This document shows positions 48,446 through 56,976 of a DNA stretch of 64,000 bases, one piece after another. This stretch comes from JAWKUK01 sp041398605 (GTDB taxonomy: Bacteria > Planctomycetota > UBA1135 > GCA-002686595). How positions within the stretch are numbered: the stretch's first letter is position 1; every line of letters begins with the position of its first letter. The position numbers and the translations under genes are program-made. The stretch covers positions 62,001 through 126,000 of the forward strand of contig JAWKUK010000006.1 of the NCBI GenBank assembly GCA_041398605.1, read 5' to 3'. The notes under the pieces are model-generated. The model worked only from the letters and a program-made list of their open reading frames with translations. It was not told the DNA's origin and ran no database searches.

Positions 48446-50251
48446 TCAGGGACAGAAGGTGAGCATCAACGCGGGCGAGAAGTTGAGCTGTGAGCCGCCT
48501 GCCGCGAGGTCGCGGTAATAGAGCTGCAGCCCATAGCTCACGCCAGCGCTGACCTGCGCGGCGGCCAGGTTGACGGGGATCTGCACGCTCCCGAGCAGGT
48601 CCGCGGCAGCGACACCGACCCGCTGCTGGGGCCGCCCGATGCAGAGCGTGCCGCCGAAGACCTGGAGCTGGGTCAGGTTCTGCCCGAGCAACAGAGCCGT
48701 CAGCTCCAGGGCCGGAAGTCCGCCCACCTGCACCGCGAACTGATTGGCGCTGACACTGGTCGAGCCGACGGGGCCGATGGTCGGCACGAGGCCCGTCGAG
48801 CTCGCCGTCGCCGGGCAGAAGACCGTCGCGCCGCCGTTGAGCGGATCGAGGTCGACGTCCAGCGTCGTCGTCGCGTTCGCCTGCACGACGACCTGGCGCA
48901 CCGCCGGCGCGAAGCCCGCGGCCTCAAAGCGCAGCGTGTGCGTCCCCGGCGGCAGGAACGCGTGAAAGCGGCCGAAGCGACCGTTGCTCGAGTTGCCCTC
49001 GCCCTGCGAGAACGTCGGGCTGACGTAGGTAATGCTCGCGCTGACGGGCGCGCCCGAGCACGCTGAGCGCACATGCCCCTCGATCGGCATCGCGCGCTGC
49101 AAGAGGTGCAGCGTGCCTGGCCAGACGCGCGCGGCCTCGGCCTGCGCGGACGCGTAGGTCGGCTGGAACTGGGTGTGGGTCTCGGTCAAGTACGCCATCG
49201 CGCCGGTCGTCGCGAACTGCCACAGGTACTGCTCGCCGTCCGCGCTCGGCCGGCGCTCGGCGCCGCCGTACCCCGAGGCGACGCTCAGCGCGGTCGCCTC
49301 CGCGCGCCAGAACGCGTCGATCGGCGACGTCGGGCAGGCGTACCCCCAGAGCGTCTCGTTGCCCGTCGAGTGGTAGTCGAGCACCTTCTGGAAGTGCCGG
49401 TCGGCGCTCAGCGCGAGCATCGCCTGGGTCTCGGCCTCCGACGCGGGCGCGGGGCCGCGGTAGGTCTGCGAGCCGGCGTTGGTGCTGCCGCCGCAGGCGG
49501 TGCTCCAGAGGAACGGGTAGTTGCGGTTGAGGTCGACGCCCGTGCCGCCGCTGAAGACGCGCCGGTTCTTGCGCCAGAGGTTGTCCACCGTGAACACGTG
49601 GTGGTAACCGTCCGGGTTCCACACGGGGACGATCCAGAGCTCTTGCGCATCGACGACCGCGCGGATGTTCGGGTCCGTCGCATAGCCGCCGAGCAAGCGC
49701 TCGATCGTGTCGAGCGCGATCACGGGTGTGACGATCTCGCGGCAATGGTGCGCGGAGACGAGCAAGAACGCGGGCTCGTCCTCGTCCGCCGTCACGTTGT
49801 CCGAGACCTTCAGCGCGAGGATGTGCCGGCCCTCCACCGTCGCGGGCGCGTTGAAGCGGACGGTCAGGTCGACGACTTGCGCGAGGGTCGGGTGCGCCTG
49901 CGCGTAGGCGTACAGCTCGGCCTCGATGGCTTGCAGGTCGAGGTATCCGCTGGGCACGCCGTCGGACTGCGAACGCTCGGCGAGGAGGTCACGCAGCGGG
50001 CGGCCCACGTCGACGACACGCAGGTCGTAGCCGCGCACAAGGAGCGCATTCAGCTCCTCGGGCGTGACCGTCACGCGCACGCCGGTCGGCGTGACGGCCT
50101 GCCCACAGTCGCCGACGTCGAAGCCCGCAAACTCGAGCGCGCGCGCTACCAGCGCGGGCGTCGGGGTCACGACCTCGACGGTCCGGCTCGTCGCGGCGTC
50201 GAGGTCGAGGGGCAGCGATTGGAGCAGCGCGAGCGCGAGGGGGAGCAGCAT
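48446..50251 (-). CDS. Secreted M14 zinc carboxypeptidase with regulatory and divergent C-terminal domain
   Basis: This 601-aa protein has a hydrophobic signal (MLLPLALALLQSL). The catalytic domain has HxxE zinc ligands in SAHHCREIVTP, substrate Asn/Arg in GVDLNRNYPFLW, the third ligand in LDYHSTGNE and the general base Glu in YLTETHTQF. A carboxypeptidase regulatory sandwich follows (GTHTLRFEAAGFAPAVRQVVV). The last 130 residues are a divergent relative of the shared exported-protein domain: ATASSTG, FGGTLCIGRPQQR, SYGLQLYYRD and LNFSPALML. The enzyme should remove C-terminal residues from peptides outside the cell. It follows the haem peroxidase gene on the same strand. Confidence 0.9.
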   Translation of the reverse strand: MLLPLALALLQSLPLDLDAATSRTVEVVTPTPALVARALEFAGFDVGDCGQAVTPTGVRVTVTPEELNALLVRGYDLRVVDVGRPLRDLLAERSQSDGVPSGYLDLQAIEAELYAYAQAHPTLAQVVDLTVRFNAPATVEGRHILALKVSDNVTADEDEPAFLLVSAHHCREIVTPVIALDTIERLLGGYATDPNIRAVVDAQELWIVPVWNPDGYHHVFTVDNLWRKNRRVFSGGTGVDLNRNYPFLWSTACGGSTNAGSQTYRGPAPASEAETQAMLALSADRHFQKVLDYHSTGNETLWGYACPTSPIDAFWRAEATALSVASGYGGAERRPSADGEQYLWQFATTGAMAYLTETHTQFQPTYASAQAEAARVWPGTLHLLQRAMPIEGHVRSACSGAPVSASITYVSPTFSQGEGNSSNGRFGRFHAFLPPGTHTLRFEAAGFAPAVRQVVVQANATTTLDVDLDPLNGGATVFCPATASSTGLVPTIGPVGSTSVSANQFAVQVGGLPALELTALLLGQNLTQLQVFGGTLCIGRPQQRVGVAAADLLGSVQIPVNLAAAQVSAGVSYGLQLYYRDLAAGGSQLNFSPALMLTFCP

Positions 50252-50304
50252 GGTGAGTCGCGGGTGGACCCTGTGAAGCTAGCGCATTCCCGCGAACATG
50301 CGCA

Positions 50305-50329
50305 GGCCCGAGCAAGAAATGGCCGGGCC
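50305..50329 (-). terminator. Short stem-loop after the haem peroxidase gene
   Basis: GGCCCG (50305-50310) and CGGGCC (50324-50329) pair around a 13-nt loop just past the peroxidase stop. It is a weak candidate for ending the peroxidase transcript before the M14 gene. Confidence 0.35.
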
Positions 50330-50339
50330 CGCGCGGCGC

Positions 50340-52112
50340 CTATTGGGACAGGAACGGGCGCTCTCGAAGCTCCGCGCCGATCCCCGTGTTGCGCCGGATC
50401 ACGCGCGCGAGGCACTCTCCCTCGACCAGCTCCACCAAGCGCTGCGGCAGCTGGCGCGTGTACCACAGGCGGTCGCCGTCGCGGAGCGCCGTGAACTGCC
50501 GCACGAGCAGCGCATGGAACGTCTCGCCGACGAGGGCGCCCTCCACATGGTCCTCAGCGAGCCCGCCGACCCACAGGTCGAGCTCCTCCGGCGAACGCGC
50601 GGAGCGCGCGAGCCGGTCGACGACGAGCGGGTCGGACGAGACCTCCGCGAAGGTCAACGGCGCGGGCAGGCCGAGGTCTCGGCGGGCCTGCGCGAGGGAC
50701 GGCAGGCCGTGGTCCCGACCGCGCTGGATGTTCAGCGCAGGCAGGTCGAGGCCGCCGGCCCCAGGCGCGCCGAAGAGGAAGTTCCGCACGTCGTCGATGA
50801 TGTAGACGTCGAGCTCCTGCGCGCGCTGCGAGGCGAGCCCGCGCAAGACCGGGTCGATCCCCGTCAGCTGCACCTCCTGGGGCGAGAAGAAGGCGTCGGC
50901 GAGCGAGAGGTTGCCCTCGGGGATCACCGCGCCGCGTGCATCGAGCCGCAGCAAGGAGCTGGACAGCATGCTGTGCCCGATGCGGAACGCCGCCGTCGCG
51001 AACTCGTTCGAGATCGACGCGTCGAGCTCGGGGCGGTAGACGCTCTCGGGGGCGAGGGCGCCGGGGCCGAGGAGCAAGGGCAGCCACTCGCGGTACGTGA
51101 TCACTTGCAGCTCCGCGGATACGATCGCGCGCGCCAGCTCGTAGAGGTCATCGTCCGTCAGAGCTGGGTGCCGCTGGGCCATGAGGTCCGCGCTCGAGAG
51201 CTCGCGGCCGCCCCCGTGGGCGCGCCCGCCGTGGCCGCGCCCGCCGAGGCCCGCGCGATCGCGCCATTCGGCGTCCTCGGCGGCGATACGCCGGGCCCAG
51301 TAGTTGTGCTCGCGCAGGAACAGCGTGTGGAGCGCCGTCAAGCCGACCTGCTCGTTCGCGCGGACGTCGCCTGCCAAGAAGTAGCTCGCCAGCGCGCTGC
51401 TGGGCGCGTTCGCGAAGCCCTCCGTGTTGAACGGGAGGAGGTCGCCCGCGCTGCTGCGCAGCATCCCCGTGCCGTCCAGCGTCCTCAACGCGCGGGCGCG
51501 CGCGCCGTCGGAGCCGTAGATCTGGCTCCCGTCGATCCAGGCCGTGATCGCGTTGAGCTGCTCGCGGCGCCCGTCGACGCGCTCGACGTACGAGCGCGTG
51601 AACGGGATGGTCGCGGCGCCCGTCGCGTACGGGTCGAAGTACGGGTCGCCGGCAGGGACTTGGATTGGGAGCGACTCACCCGTGGCATCGACCGGCGTCT
51701 CCGTGAGGTCGTGATCGAGGAACTGGCCCCACTGCCAGAAGAGGTCGCTGACGCCGCGCGCGTTCGGGATCGACGCGGGCGCAGCGCAGAGCTCGTTGCT
51801 GATGATGCGCGCGCTCGCGCGGCGCGCGCCCGCGGGCGCGCCCACGCCGTCGGCGTACGCGGCAGAGGTCACGCGGACGATCGGCGTGAGCGCCGCGCCG
51901 CGCGCAGCCTCGAGGGGGTGGTTGCCGCTGCCGTCGATGGAGCGGACAGCCGTCAGGGGCGGGAAGGGTCGCGCGCGCGCGGCGTGCTCGTCGACGACGT
52001 GACCGTGCTGCGCGGCGATCGCCGCGAGCGAAGACAAAATGAGGCTCAACTCGAAACTCCTTCCTGGCGCGCACGCCAGGCTCTTGGGGGAAGGAGCGGT
52101 GCAGGGGCGCAC
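50340..52112 (-). CDS. Animal-type haem peroxidase, secreted
   Basis: This 590-aa protein has a hydrophobic segment near residues 20-36 (ELSLILSSLAAIAAQ) consistent with a signal, although the true start may be later than ATG 52112. The peroxidase-cyclooxygenase fold is plain: SDLFWQWGQFLDHDLTETP with the distal His, ITAWIDGSQIYGSD, LTALHTLFLREHNYWARRI, FRIGHSMLSSSLLRLD with the proximal haem His, and NIQRGRDHGLPSL. These enzymes oxidise halides or phenols with peroxide. A His/Gly-rich insert (RGHGGRAHGG) lies in the middle. The enzyme is about the normal size. It may defend against or produce reactive halogen species (inference). Confidence 0.9.
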   Translation of the reverse strand: MRPCTAPSPKSLACAPGRSFELSLILSSLAAIAAQHGHVVDEHAARARPFPPLTAVRSIDGSGNHPLEAARGAALTPIVRVTSAAYADGVGAPAGARRASARIISNELCAAPASIPNARGVSDLFWQWGQFLDHDLTETPVDATGESLPIQVPAGDPYFDPYATGAATIPFTRSYVERVDGRREQLNAITAWIDGSQIYGSDGARARALRTLDGTGMLRSSAGDLLPFNTEGFANAPSSALASYFLAGDVRANEQVGLTALHTLFLREHNYWARRIAAEDAEWRDRAGLGGRGHGGRAHGGGRELSSADLMAQRHPALTDDDLYELARAIVSAELQVITYREWLPLLLGPGALAPESVYRPELDASISNEFATAAFRIGHSMLSSSLLRLDARGAVIPEGNLSLADAFFSPQEVQLTGIDPVLRGLASQRAQELDVYIIDDVRNFLFGAPGAGGLDLPALNIQRGRDHGLPSLAQARRDLGLPAPLTFAEVSSDPLVVDRLARSARSPEELDLWVGGLAEDHVEGALVGETFHALLVRQFTALRDGDRLWYTRQLPQRLVELVEGECLARVIRRNTGIGAELRERPFLSQ

Positions 52113-52239
52113 GAGAGAGCGGGGAACACCTCGCGATCCGAAGGTGATCAGTCCATGAGGACTGCGGCGTGGGCTCGGCGCGCCAGCGCCCCGAGCATGC
52201 GCAGAGGTCCGGGAGCGCCTGGCCAGGCCACGAACGAGC

Positions 52240-52284
52240 GCATGCCGCGCGCGGGAGACTCAGGGTCCCCGGCGCGCGGCATGC
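52240..52284. terminator. Perfect 13-bp stem-loop in intergenic gap
   Basis: GCATGCCGCGCGC (52240-52252) pairs perfectly with GCGCGCGGCATGC (52272-52284) around 19 nt. It stands between the stop of the upstream secreted-protein gene (52365, minus) and the peroxidase start, so it likely terminates the former. Confidence 0.6.
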
Positions 52285-52364
52285 ATTGCTGGGCTCGCGC
52301 GCTTAGCGCCGAGCGCGCGCGACTCGACGCAGCCCTTGGATGGCGCGCGTTGCCGCTGTGGTGC

Positions 52365-53270
52365 TCACTGAAACGTCACCGACAGGCCGTCGGTGAAGTT
52401 CGAAGTGGCCGCCCCGCCGACCGCGTCGCGGTACCAGCACTGGAAGTTCCACGTCTCGCCGACCATGACGGCGACCGGCCCCGTGGGCTGCGGCATCGAG
52501 TTGAGGTTCGCGAGCACGCTGACGACGCCGGTCGCGCCGGAGTTGATGATCGCGTTCCCGACGCTGCGGCCGACTGCGCCCCCGAGGCAGATCGTGCCCG
52601 CGCCGCCGCCGGCCATCGGGACGTTCCCCTGGGTCTGGCTCGTGATGAAGAACGCAAACGCGTTCTGCGGCAGAGCCGTCGCCGTGAGGTTGAAGTTGTT
52701 GTCCGCGACGACGAGGCTGCCCGTGCCGCTGATGACGGCAGAGGCGCCAGTCGAGTTCGCGACCGCAGGGCCGCAGTAGTTCGTGCCGAGCGTGGTCGTC
52801 GGGATCGTGTACGTGAAGTCGTCGACGCCGTGCACGTTGACGGAAGAGACGTAGCGCAGGCTATCGACGAGGCCCGTGTAGCCAGACGCCAACCAAACCG
52901 CGGGGCCGCCGGTGTTGGGCGTGAGCACCGCCGACGTCGCGACGACTTGGCCTTGGTAGAACATCTGCCACGAGAACGGCAGCGCGCTGACGACGTTGGC
53001 GCCCTCGAACACGACGTCTTGTCCGAAGACGATGCTCTGTTGCCCGCCGACGGAGTACACGTTGTGCGTCCCGCTGGCCGGGGGATAGTTCGGGTTCGGA
53101 CCGCGGTAGCTCGCCCAGCTGCCCCAGCTGGCGACGCCGCCATAGCCGGCGGGGACCGGTGTCAGGCCGCTCGGGCGGTCCTCGAAGTCGAGGACGACGG
53201 TCTGAGCGTGGACGGAGCGGGTGAGGGTGAGGGACGCGAGCAGCGTCATGGCGAGTGTGAGAGAGCGCAT
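52365..53270 (-). CDS. Secreted protein with shared TNYC-type C-terminal domain
   Basis: The start is ATG 53270 (MRSLTLAMTLLASLTLTRSVHAQ), giving a clean signal peptide; the 301-aa product follows. Residues 25-155 are beta-rich (VVLDFEDRPSGLTPVPAGYGG), like PEP-CTERM-associated jelly-roll domains, and contain GVDDFTYTIP. Residues 159-301 repeat the shared domain: LGTNYCGPAVANSTG, NNFNLTATALP, FAFFITSQTQG, ICLGGAVGRSVG, TWNFQCWYRD, TSNFTDGL. It is a third clear copy in this window. Function unknown; exported. Confidence 0.7.
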   Translation of the reverse strand: MRSLTLAMTLLASLTLTRSVHAQTVVLDFEDRPSGLTPVPAGYGGVASWGSWASYRGPNPNYPPASGTHNVYSVGGQQSIVFGQDVVFEGANVVSALPFSWQMFYQGQVVATSAVLTPNTGGPAVWLASGYTGLVDSLRYVSSVNVHGVDDFTYTIPTTTLGTNYCGPAVANSTGASAVISGTGSLVVADNNFNLTATALPQNAFAFFITSQTQGNVPMAGGGAGTICLGGAVGRSVGNAIINSGATGVVSVLANLNSMPQPTGPVAVMVGETWNFQCWYRDAVGGAATSNFTDGLSVTFQ

Positions 53271-53453
53271 GCCCGGTAATTTACCTGGGAAGGCGCGCTT
53301 GCATGTGGAGCCTCCGCGCAACGCCTCGTACTTCGGGCAATAGGCGCCTGCCCCGCGCCTCATTCGAGCCCCACCCGAGCTCCGCCATCCCCGCGCGATC
53401 CACCACGCTCGCTGCGGCTCGCGTCGCGGGCACGCGAGGGACGCCTGGGCTCA

Positions 53454-54044
53454 TCAGTTCCAGCGCGCGTTCCGCCCGAGGACGAGCATGCCGAGGGCCC
53501 AAACCCCATAGAAGAGCGCGAGCACGAGCAGCGGACCGCCGGCGACCGTAGCGGCGAGCCCGGGGCGGCCCTGGGAGAGCAGCACGCCGCCCGCGGCGGC
53601 GAGCCCGAGGACGATCGAGATCGGCGTCAAGAGCGCGCGCCGCGCGCGCGAGCCTGGCGACTGCGCGCGGTACCCGCGCCCCAGGAATTGAAGCGCCACG
53701 AGGTCGAGGACCCAAGCCGCGGCGACCCAGTACGAGCGCCCCGCGGCGGCGCCTGCGAGGCCGAGCAGGGCACAGACGACCGCAGAATGCGCTGCGATCT
53801 GCGCCAAGCTCTGCGCGCCGAAGGCGAAGCCGAATGGCACCAGCAGCCCTGCGACTCGGTTACGCCATGTCACTCGCCCGACCTCCGACGAGCCCAGGAG
53901 CGCTGCCCCCGCGGCCGCTTGAACCAGCGCGAGCGCGACCACGACGACCGCTGCAGCGGCGCCCCCCCAGCGCGCGACGCAGTACGAACCGATGACGACG
54001 GGTAAGGCGAGGGAGAACGCTCGCAAGGGGAGGGATCGCAGCAT
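53454..54044 (-). CDS. Multi-pass membrane protein of unknown function
   Basis: The start is ATG 54044 (MLRSLPLRAFSLALPV); codons before it are not plausible. The 196-aa product has about six hydrophobic stretches, including VVVVALALVQAAAGAALLG, VAGLLVPFGFAFGAQSLA, SIVLGLAAAGGVLLSQG and LLVLALFYGVWALGMLVLG. The pattern fits an integral membrane protein with small loops. I see no family motif. It lies 56 nt downstream of the AbgT transporter gene on the same strand, so they may share a transcript. Confidence 0.6.
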   Translation of the reverse strand: MLRSLPLRAFSLALPVVIGSYCVARWGGAAAAVVVVALALVQAAAGAALLGSSEVGRVTWRNRVAGLLVPFGFAFGAQSLAQIAAHSAVVCALLGLAGAAAGRSYWVAAAWVLDLVALQFLGRGYRAQSPGSRARRALLTPISIVLGLAAAGGVLLSQGRPGLAATVAGGPLLVLALFYGVWALGMLVLGRNARWN

Positions 54045-54100
54045 GGTAGGGACATCCGCGCGCTCGGCCGGACGTTCCGCGCCAACTGGAGAATCCGCGC

Positions 54101-55684
54101 TCAACGCAGCGGCAAGTACTCGAGCGGTCCGTTCAGGCCGAGGGGCCAGCCGAGCACGACCCACAGCACCAACAGGATCGACCAGGCGATCCCCAGCGCG
54201 ACGGCGTACGGCGCCATCATCGCCACCATCGTCCCGAGGCCCGCGCGCTTCGCCTGCTGCTGCACGAAGACGATCAAGACCACCATGTAGGGGTTCAGCG
54301 GTGCGACGCAGTTCGTGATCGAATCGCCCACGCGATAGCTCGCCTGGGTCAGCTCGGGGCTGATCCCGACCGTCATGAACGTCGGCACGAACACCGTCGA
54401 CAGCATCGCCCACTTGGCCGACGCGCTGCCGATGAACATGTTGATCAGCGCCGACACGAGCACAAATCCGAGGATTAGCCCCCACGTCGGCAGCGCGATC
54501 GCGCGCAGGGCGAGCCCGCCCTCGATCGCGAGCATGCGCCCGAGGTTCGACTGCTGGAACACCGCGACAAAGATCGAAGCAAAGAACGCCAGCACGATGT
54601 AGCTGCTCATGAGCGACATCGACTCCCCCATCATGCGCGTCACGTCGCGGTCCGAGCGCACCGTCCCCGCCCGCATGCCGTAAGCGATCCCGGGCACGAA
54701 GAACAGAAACACGAGCATCGGCACGAGGACCGTGACCCAAGTCGGGCTCGAGGGCGCAGCGCCCGCGGCCGGGGGCGCGTCATAGAGGAAGCCCCACGGG
54801 AACGCGGCGTTGACGCCGAGGAACGCGAGCGCGCCGACGAGCGCCAGCGCGGCCCAGCCGAGCCCTGCGCGCTCCGCGGCGGTCAAGCGGACCGGCGCGC
54901 CGTCCCCGCGGTGGAGCGGGTCGGGGCCGCCCTCCTCCGGCGCGCGCAGAGCGAGGCGCGGCTCGACGATCTGCGCCGACACGGCCCAGCCGACCGCCGT
55001 CACGAGGAACGTCGAGGCGATCATGAACCACCAGTTGCAGGCGGGGTTCACGACGTAGGAAGGATCGAGGATGTGCGCGGCCTCCTCGGTCATCCCAGCC
55101 AGCAACGGGTCGAGGCCCGTGACGAGCAGGTTCGCATTGAAGCCCGAGGCGATGCCCGCGAACACGGTCGCGATGCCCGCGAGCGGCGCGCGGCCCGCGG
55201 CGCGATACACGGCGGCGGCGAGGGGCGGCAAGACCACGAAGCCGGCGTCCGCCGCGAGCGAGCTCATCACGCCGGCGAAGAACGTCGCGGGCGTCAACAG
55301 CCACGCGGGCACGACGAGCAGCGTCGCCTTCAGCGCCGTCGCGATCAGGCCCGCGCGCTCCGCGACGGCGATCCCGAGGACGATCGTCAACACGAGCCCG
55401 AGCGGGCGGAAGCCGACAAAGATCGAGACGAGGTTCGTCGCGAGCCAGCGCACGCCGTCCGCCGACGCCAAGTCGCGCGCGACCTCGTCGAGCACCGGCG
55501 CCCCGTCGGCGCCGGTCAGCACGCTGCGCCAGCCCTGGCTCGCCGCGAGCCACGAGACGAGGAGCACGACGACCGTGCCGAGCGCAAAGAGCGTCACCGG
55601 CTCGGGCAACGCATTGCCGAGCCGCTCGATGCGATCGAGCAAACGGCCGCGCGCGGCCCCGGGTTGCGGGTCGGTGTCGTGCAT
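54101..55684 (-). CDS. AbgT-family transporter
   Basis: ATG 55684 (MHDTDPQPGA) begins the 527-aa protein; the ATG 20 codons upstream adds only low-complexity residues. It has the AbgT layout: RIERLGNALPEPVTLFALGT, VLTIVLGIAVAERAGLI, SSLAADAGFVVLPPLAAAVY, VFAGIASGFNANLLVTGLDP, DPSYVVNPACNWWFM and SYRVGDSITNCVAPLNPYMV. Known members import p-aminobenzoyl-glutamate or export sulfonamide-type drugs with a proton or sodium gradient. Roughly twelve to thirteen membrane helices are visible. The substrate here is not determined. Confidence 0.9.
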   Translation of the reverse strand: MHDTDPQPGAARGRLLDRIERLGNALPEPVTLFALGTVVVLLVSWLAASQGWRSVLTGADGAPVLDEVARDLASADGVRWLATNLVSIFVGFRPLGLVLTIVLGIAVAERAGLIATALKATLLVVPAWLLTPATFFAGVMSSLAADAGFVVLPPLAAAVYRAAGRAPLAGIATVFAGIASGFNANLLVTGLDPLLAGMTEEAAHILDPSYVVNPACNWWFMIASTFLVTAVGWAVSAQIVEPRLALRAPEEGGPDPLHRGDGAPVRLTAAERAGLGWAALALVGALAFLGVNAAFPWGFLYDAPPAAGAAPSSPTWVTVLVPMLVFLFFVPGIAYGMRAGTVRSDRDVTRMMGESMSLMSSYIVLAFFASIFVAVFQQSNLGRMLAIEGGLALRAIALPTWGLILGFVLVSALINMFIGSASAKWAMLSTVFVPTFMTVGISPELTQASYRVGDSITNCVAPLNPYMVVLIVFVQQQAKRAGLGTMVAMMAPYAVALGIAWSILLVLWVVLGWPLGLNGPLEYLPLR

Positions 55685-55713
55685 CAGCGCTGCGCGCGGT
55701 CGAGCGCGCGAGC

Positions 55714-56940
55714 TCAGTGTGGCGTCGGCGGCGCTTCGCGCCAACGCTGGTCAGTGCGGTACAGCGCGAGCCGCGCCTCCATGGCCTCCAGCAGCTCCGG
55801 CCGCCGCAGAGGGGCCGCGTCCGCGGACATCGCCTTCAATTGCTCGATCGCGATGCCCTCGTGGGTGCGCGCAGCCTGGAAGTCACCGCTGGCCGCAAAG
55901 GCCGCCGCAGCGAGGGTGAGGAACTCAGGGTGCTTCGGGTTCACCGCCAGGACGGCCTTGGCGAGCTCGACCGCGCGCGCGCCGTCCGCGACCTCGTCGG
56001 AGCGCGCCGTCGCCAGCAGCCAAGCCAGGCGCTGCTTGACGAGGCGGCTGTCCGGGAAGCGCTCGAGCGCTGCCCGCAGCACCGCCGCCGCGCCGGCCTC
56101 GTCGCCCAGCGCCAGGCGCGCGCGCGCTTCGTTGATCGGCGCGCCTTCGAGCGCAGGCTGGAGCTCCGCGACCCGCGCGAACGCGCGCGCGGCCGCGTCG
56201 AACCGCTGCGTGGCGGCGAACGCGCGCCCCTGCACGAAGATCAGGCCCGGGACGTCCGGGTGCTCCACCAAGAGCGCCTCAGCCAGGCCCTGCGCCTCCG
56301 CGCCGTGGCCAGCGTCGATCACCGCATCGAGGGCTCCGATCGCCGCGGGGTCGAGCGGCCCTAGCGCGCCGAGCGCCGCGCGCAGCGCAGCGAGCGCGGC
56401 CTCGGTGTCGCCGGCCCGTAGCTGGGCAATCCCGAGGTTCGCCCGCGTGATGTGCAGCGCCGGCTCGAGCTTCAAGGCCGCCTCGAAGGCCTCCACAGCC
56501 GTCGGCGCATCGTCCGCAGCGAGGGCGAGCACGCCGCGCTGGCCCTCGTGCTGCGCGCGCAGCGCCGACGAGATGCCCGCCGCGGCCCCGTCCGCCCCGG
56601 GCAGCGCCGCGAGGGCGCGCGCGACCCGGCTGTGCAGCTCGCTCGCCTCCGTTCGATGGCCTGCGACCAGGGCCGCCTCCGTCTCCGCGATGAGCGCGGG
56701 GATGTCCTCCGCGACCGGGGAGGGCATCGGCCGGTCGGCCGATGGATCGCTCCCCAGTGACGTCGGAGCGCGCTCGCAAGCGGCCACAACGAAGAGGGCG
56801 CATGCGGTGGCCGCGACGGACAGGGTTGCCGCGACGGACGGGGCACCCGCGACGGACGGGGCACCCGCGACGGAAGGGGCGGTCTGCCCCCCGCGCGCCG
56901 CGCCCCGCGCACGTGCCAGGCCATGGATCGAGCTGTTCAT
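55714..56940 (-). CDS. TPR-containing lipoprotein
   Basis: The start is ATG 56940 (MNSSIHGLARARG). The 408-aa product begins with a long Ala/Val-rich segment made of SVAG/SVAAT repeats and a lipobox VVAAC at about residue 54. Tetratricopeptide repeats follow: ITRANLGIAQLRAGDTEAALAALRAALG, LIFVQGRAFAATQRFDAAARAFARVAEL and EFLTLAAAAFAASGDFQAARTHEG. It is likely an envelope scaffold. The start of the next gene is 37 nt away, divergent. An 18-bp minisatellite lies in the signal region. Confidence 0.7.
   Translation of the reverse strand: MNSSIHGLARARGAARGGQTAPSVAGAPSVAGAPSVAATLSVAATACALFVVAACERAPTSLGSDPSADRPMPSPVAEDIPALIAETEAALVAGHRTEASELHSRVARALAALPGADGAAAGISSALRAQHEGQRGVLALAADDAPTAVEAFEAALKLEPALHITRANLGIAQLRAGDTEAALAALRAALGALGPLDPAAIGALDAVIDAGHGAEAQGLAEALLVEHPDVPGLIFVQGRAFAATQRFDAAARAFARVAELQPALEGAPINEARARLALGDEAGAAAVLRAALERFPDSRLVKQRLAWLLATARSDEVADGARAVELAKAVLAVNPKHPEFLTLAAAAFAASGDFQAARTHEGIAIEQLKAMSADAAPLRRPELLEAMEARLALYRTDQRWREAPPTPH
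56811..56882. repeat. 18-bp minisatellite (four units) in a lipoprotein signal region
   Basis: Units of the type CCGCGACGGACGGGGCAC occur four times, with first and last diverged. On the minus strand they encode SVAGAP/SVAATL repeats just before the lipobox. The unit is a multiple of three. Confidence 0.85.
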
Positions 56941-56976
56941 ACAGCCGCATTGGAGCACGAGCTATGCTCGACGTGA

